From assembly GCA_963781025.1 (NCBI GenBank), contig CAWADU010000001.1, forward strand, positions 33,054 to 97,053: 64,000 bases of DNA. The letters run 5' to 3'. Shown here piece by piece: positions 62,479 to 64,000 of this stretch. Position 1 is the first letter of the stretch. Each line of letters starts with the position of its first letter. The stretch comes from Tardibacter sp963781025 (GTDB lineage Bacteria > Pseudomonadota > Alphaproteobacteria > Sphingomonadales > Sphingomonadaceae). The position numbers were made by a program, and so were the translations under genes. A model generated the notes under the pieces. That model did not search any database and had not been told where the DNA came from. It saw nothing but the letters and a program-made list of their open reading frames with translations.

Positions 62479-64000
62479 GTGACTGAGATTGCGTCCCGAT
62501 TTCCCGCTTTGCCGGGCTGGCGCGGCTGGTTGGCGGCGCTGCTGCTGGGACTGGTTTCGGCGACCGGCTTCCAGCCCCTGAACCTGTGGCCGCTGGCGCT
62601 GATCGCGCTCGCCGGGCTGATGGCAATGCTGATGACCGCAGGGTCGCGGCGGCGCGCGCTTGCGTTGGGCTGGTGGTTCGGCCTTGGTCATTTCGCTCTT
62701 GGGCTCAATTGGATCGCGACGGCCTTCACCTATCAGGCGGCGATGCCCGCATGGCTCGGCTGGGTCGCGGTCGTGCTGTTGTCGCTTTATCTCGCGGTGT
62801 TTCCCGCGCTGACCGGGGCGCTGGCGTGGCGGTTCGGGCGAGATGACCGTCTACGCTTCGGCCTGCTCTTTGCGGCATCGTGGATGCTGACCGAATGGCT
62901 GCGCGCCTCTCTGTTCACGGGCTTTGCGTGGAACCCGCTCGGCGCGGTGTGGCTGCCCTTGCTGCCGCTTGCCGAGGCGGCGAACTGGATCGGCGCGCTT
63001 GGCCTCTCGGGACTGGCTGCATTGGCCGCCTGCCTGTTGCTGACGGCGGCAGCGCGCCAGTGGCGGGAAGCGGCCATGCTGGCGGCGGTCCTGCTTGTGA
63101 TTGGCGGGCTCGGAACGTGGCGGCTGGCAACATCGGTATCGGGGCCAGCGGGCGCGCGGGTGCGGATCGTCCAGCCCAATATCGGCCAGGAAGAAAAGTG
63201 GGAGAAGGAAAGCGGCGAGGCGATCGCGCGGCGCTTTGCCAGACTTTCGGGCAAACCCGATGGCGGGCCGCGCCTGCTGCTGTGGCCCGAGGCCTCGATC
63301 CGCGACTATTTGGAAGATGAGCCGGAGGCACGGGTGCGGCTGGCACGTCTGCTGGGGCCGGGCGACCTGCTGCTGACCGGCGGAATCTCGCTGATATGGA
63401 ACAAAGCCGGGACGGTGACGGCGGCGCGCAATTCGCTGTTCGTGATGGATGCGAAAGGCAGGCTGCGCGGACGCTATGACAAAGCCCATCTGGTGCCCTA
63501 TGGCGAATATCTGCCGATGCGGCCGTTCCTGTCGGCGATCGGGCTGTCGCGGCTTGCGCCTGGCGACCTTGATTTCGTGCCGGGGCCGGGGCCGGGAACG
63601 CTGAACCTGCCGGGCTTCGGCGCGGCGGGCATCCAGATCTGTTACGAGATCATCTTTGCCGGGCATGTGGTGAATGCCCGCCACCGGCCCGATTTCCTGT
63701 TCAATGCGTCGAACGACGCATGGTTTGGAAGCTGGGGCCCGCCCCAGCATCTGGCGCAGGCGCAAACCCGCGCGATCGAAGAGGGACTGCCCGTCGCCCG
63801 CGCGACGCCGACCGGCATTTCGGCGGTGGTCGATCCTTTCGGCCGGGTGAGTGCGGCGCTGCCCTATCGCAGGGCGGGGGTCATTGACAGGCGCATGCCG
63901 CCGCCGCTGCGGCCTACGGTATTCGCGCGGATGGGCGAGGCGGCGAGCGCGTTGCTCGGCCTGCTGTTCGTCGCAGCCGCTCTGGCGCTTCGGCGCAGGG
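62479..64000 (+). CDS. lnt: Apolipoprotein N-acyltransferase Lnt (runs off the end)
   Basis: At least 507 residues. About six helices in the first 190, then the nitrilase domain with catalytic Glu271 (LLLWPEAS), Lys335 (DKAHLVPYGEYLP) and Cys388 (IQICYEIIF), positions almost the same as in E. coli. It adds the third acyl chain to lipoproteins. Start taken as GTG 62479; ATG 62419 and 62425 are in frame upstream. The last helix (LLGLLFVAAALALRR) is present, so only the last few residues lie outside. Same strand as corC but separated from it by the OmpA gene. Confidence 0.93.
   Translation, partial: MTEIASRFPALPGWRGWLAALLLGLVSATGFQPLNLWPLALIALAGLMAMLMTAGSRRRALALGWWFGLGHFALGLNWIATAFTYQAAMPAWLGWVAVVLLSLYLAVFPALTGALAWRFGRDDRLRFGLLFAASWMLTEWLRASLFTGFAWNPLGAVWLPLLPLAEAANWIGALGLSGLAALAACLLLTAAARQWREAAMLAAVLLVIGGLGTWRLATSVSGPAGARVRIVQPNIGQEEKWEKESGEAIARRFARLSGKPDGGPRLLLWPEASIRDYLEDEPEARVRLARLLGPGDLLLTGGISLIWNKAGTVTAARNSLFVMDAKGRLRGRYDKAHLVPYGEYLPMRPFLSAIGLSRLAPGDLDFVPGPGPGTLNLPGFGAAGIQICYEIIFAGHVVNARHRPDFLFNASNDAWFGSWGPPQHLAQAQTRAIEEGLPVARATPTGISAVVDPFGRVSAALPYRRAGVIDRRMPPPLRPTVFARMGEAASALLGLLFVAAALALRRR

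Noticed and set aside
62276..62482. A 68-codon frame in the gap before lnt
   Set aside because: Trp-rich without a ribosome site or family match; the gap is AT-rich and more likely holds the promoters of the OmpA-like gene and lnt.

Overview
The window is GC-rich chromosomal DNA, and its gene content and order point to an alphaproteobacterium of the sphingomonad group (order Sphingomonadales). The best markers are a FzlA-type GST-fold protein, a MucR/Ros regulator, the run hslV-hslU-nfu-nitroreductase-tsaB-rimI-mucR-fur-miaB-phoH-ybeY-corC-lnt, and a bacterial CDC48-family ATPase. I see no prophage, insertion sequence, CRISPR array or obvious antiviral system. Almost everything is core housekeeping, densely packed, with many 1 to 11 base overlaps.

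Layout. 1-8.5 kb: a broken DHA2-type exporter, a cyclophilin, a LysR regulator, a candidate small RNA with a strong terminator, the CDC48 ATPase, a lipid/SAM methyltransferase, a phospholipase D-like enzyme, a PuuD-like membrane protein and a hydrolase. 8.5-20.3 kb: a muropeptide-recycling pair (mpl, ldcA) flanking a tandem palindromic repeat, a PhyH dioxygenase, three peptidases (oligopeptidase B-like, aminopeptidase P, PepN), a glutathione peroxidase, a 52-residue basic protein and tRNA-Thr(GGT). 20.3-25.4 kb: a four-gene Mla-type lipid transporter, then an overlapping nucleotidyltransferase/HAD phosphatase pair. 25.5-34.4 kb: acnA, purT, a sulfotransferase, tRNA-Leu(CAG), an NDUFA9-like protein, uppP and gltD. 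34.5-48 kb: gltB, fzlA, a DUF2306 remnant, a dicarboxylate symporter, an ABC-2 exporter, queG, a lipoprotein, a PfkB sugar kinase and an amino-acid permease. 48-52.3 kb: the histidine genes hisB-H-A-F, then hisE-HIT, split by a YCII gene on the other strand. 52.4-64 kb: protease HslVU, Fe-S maturation, tRNA modification (tsaB, miaB), ribosome and regulator genes, and the lipoprotein acyltransferase lnt, which runs off the end.

An important feature of the sequence itself is that at least eight otherwise normal genes are split by one-base indels: the MFS exporter, glutathione peroxidase, pepN, the sulfotransferase, gltD, gltB (five times), phoH and corC. Their coordinates are given here as whole genes. 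Five of the twelve indels are single extra bases that turn GANTC (the CcrM methylation motif of alphaproteobacteria) into GANNTC, which suggests systematic base-calling error at methylated sites rather than true gene decay.

A family of imperfect palindromes with arms like CCGTCAT-CCGGC sits in several gaps. The window holds no clear new multi-gene system. The most useful leads are the GANTC-linked indels, the orphan sRNA candidate before the CDC48 gene, the split histidine operon and the small basic protein.
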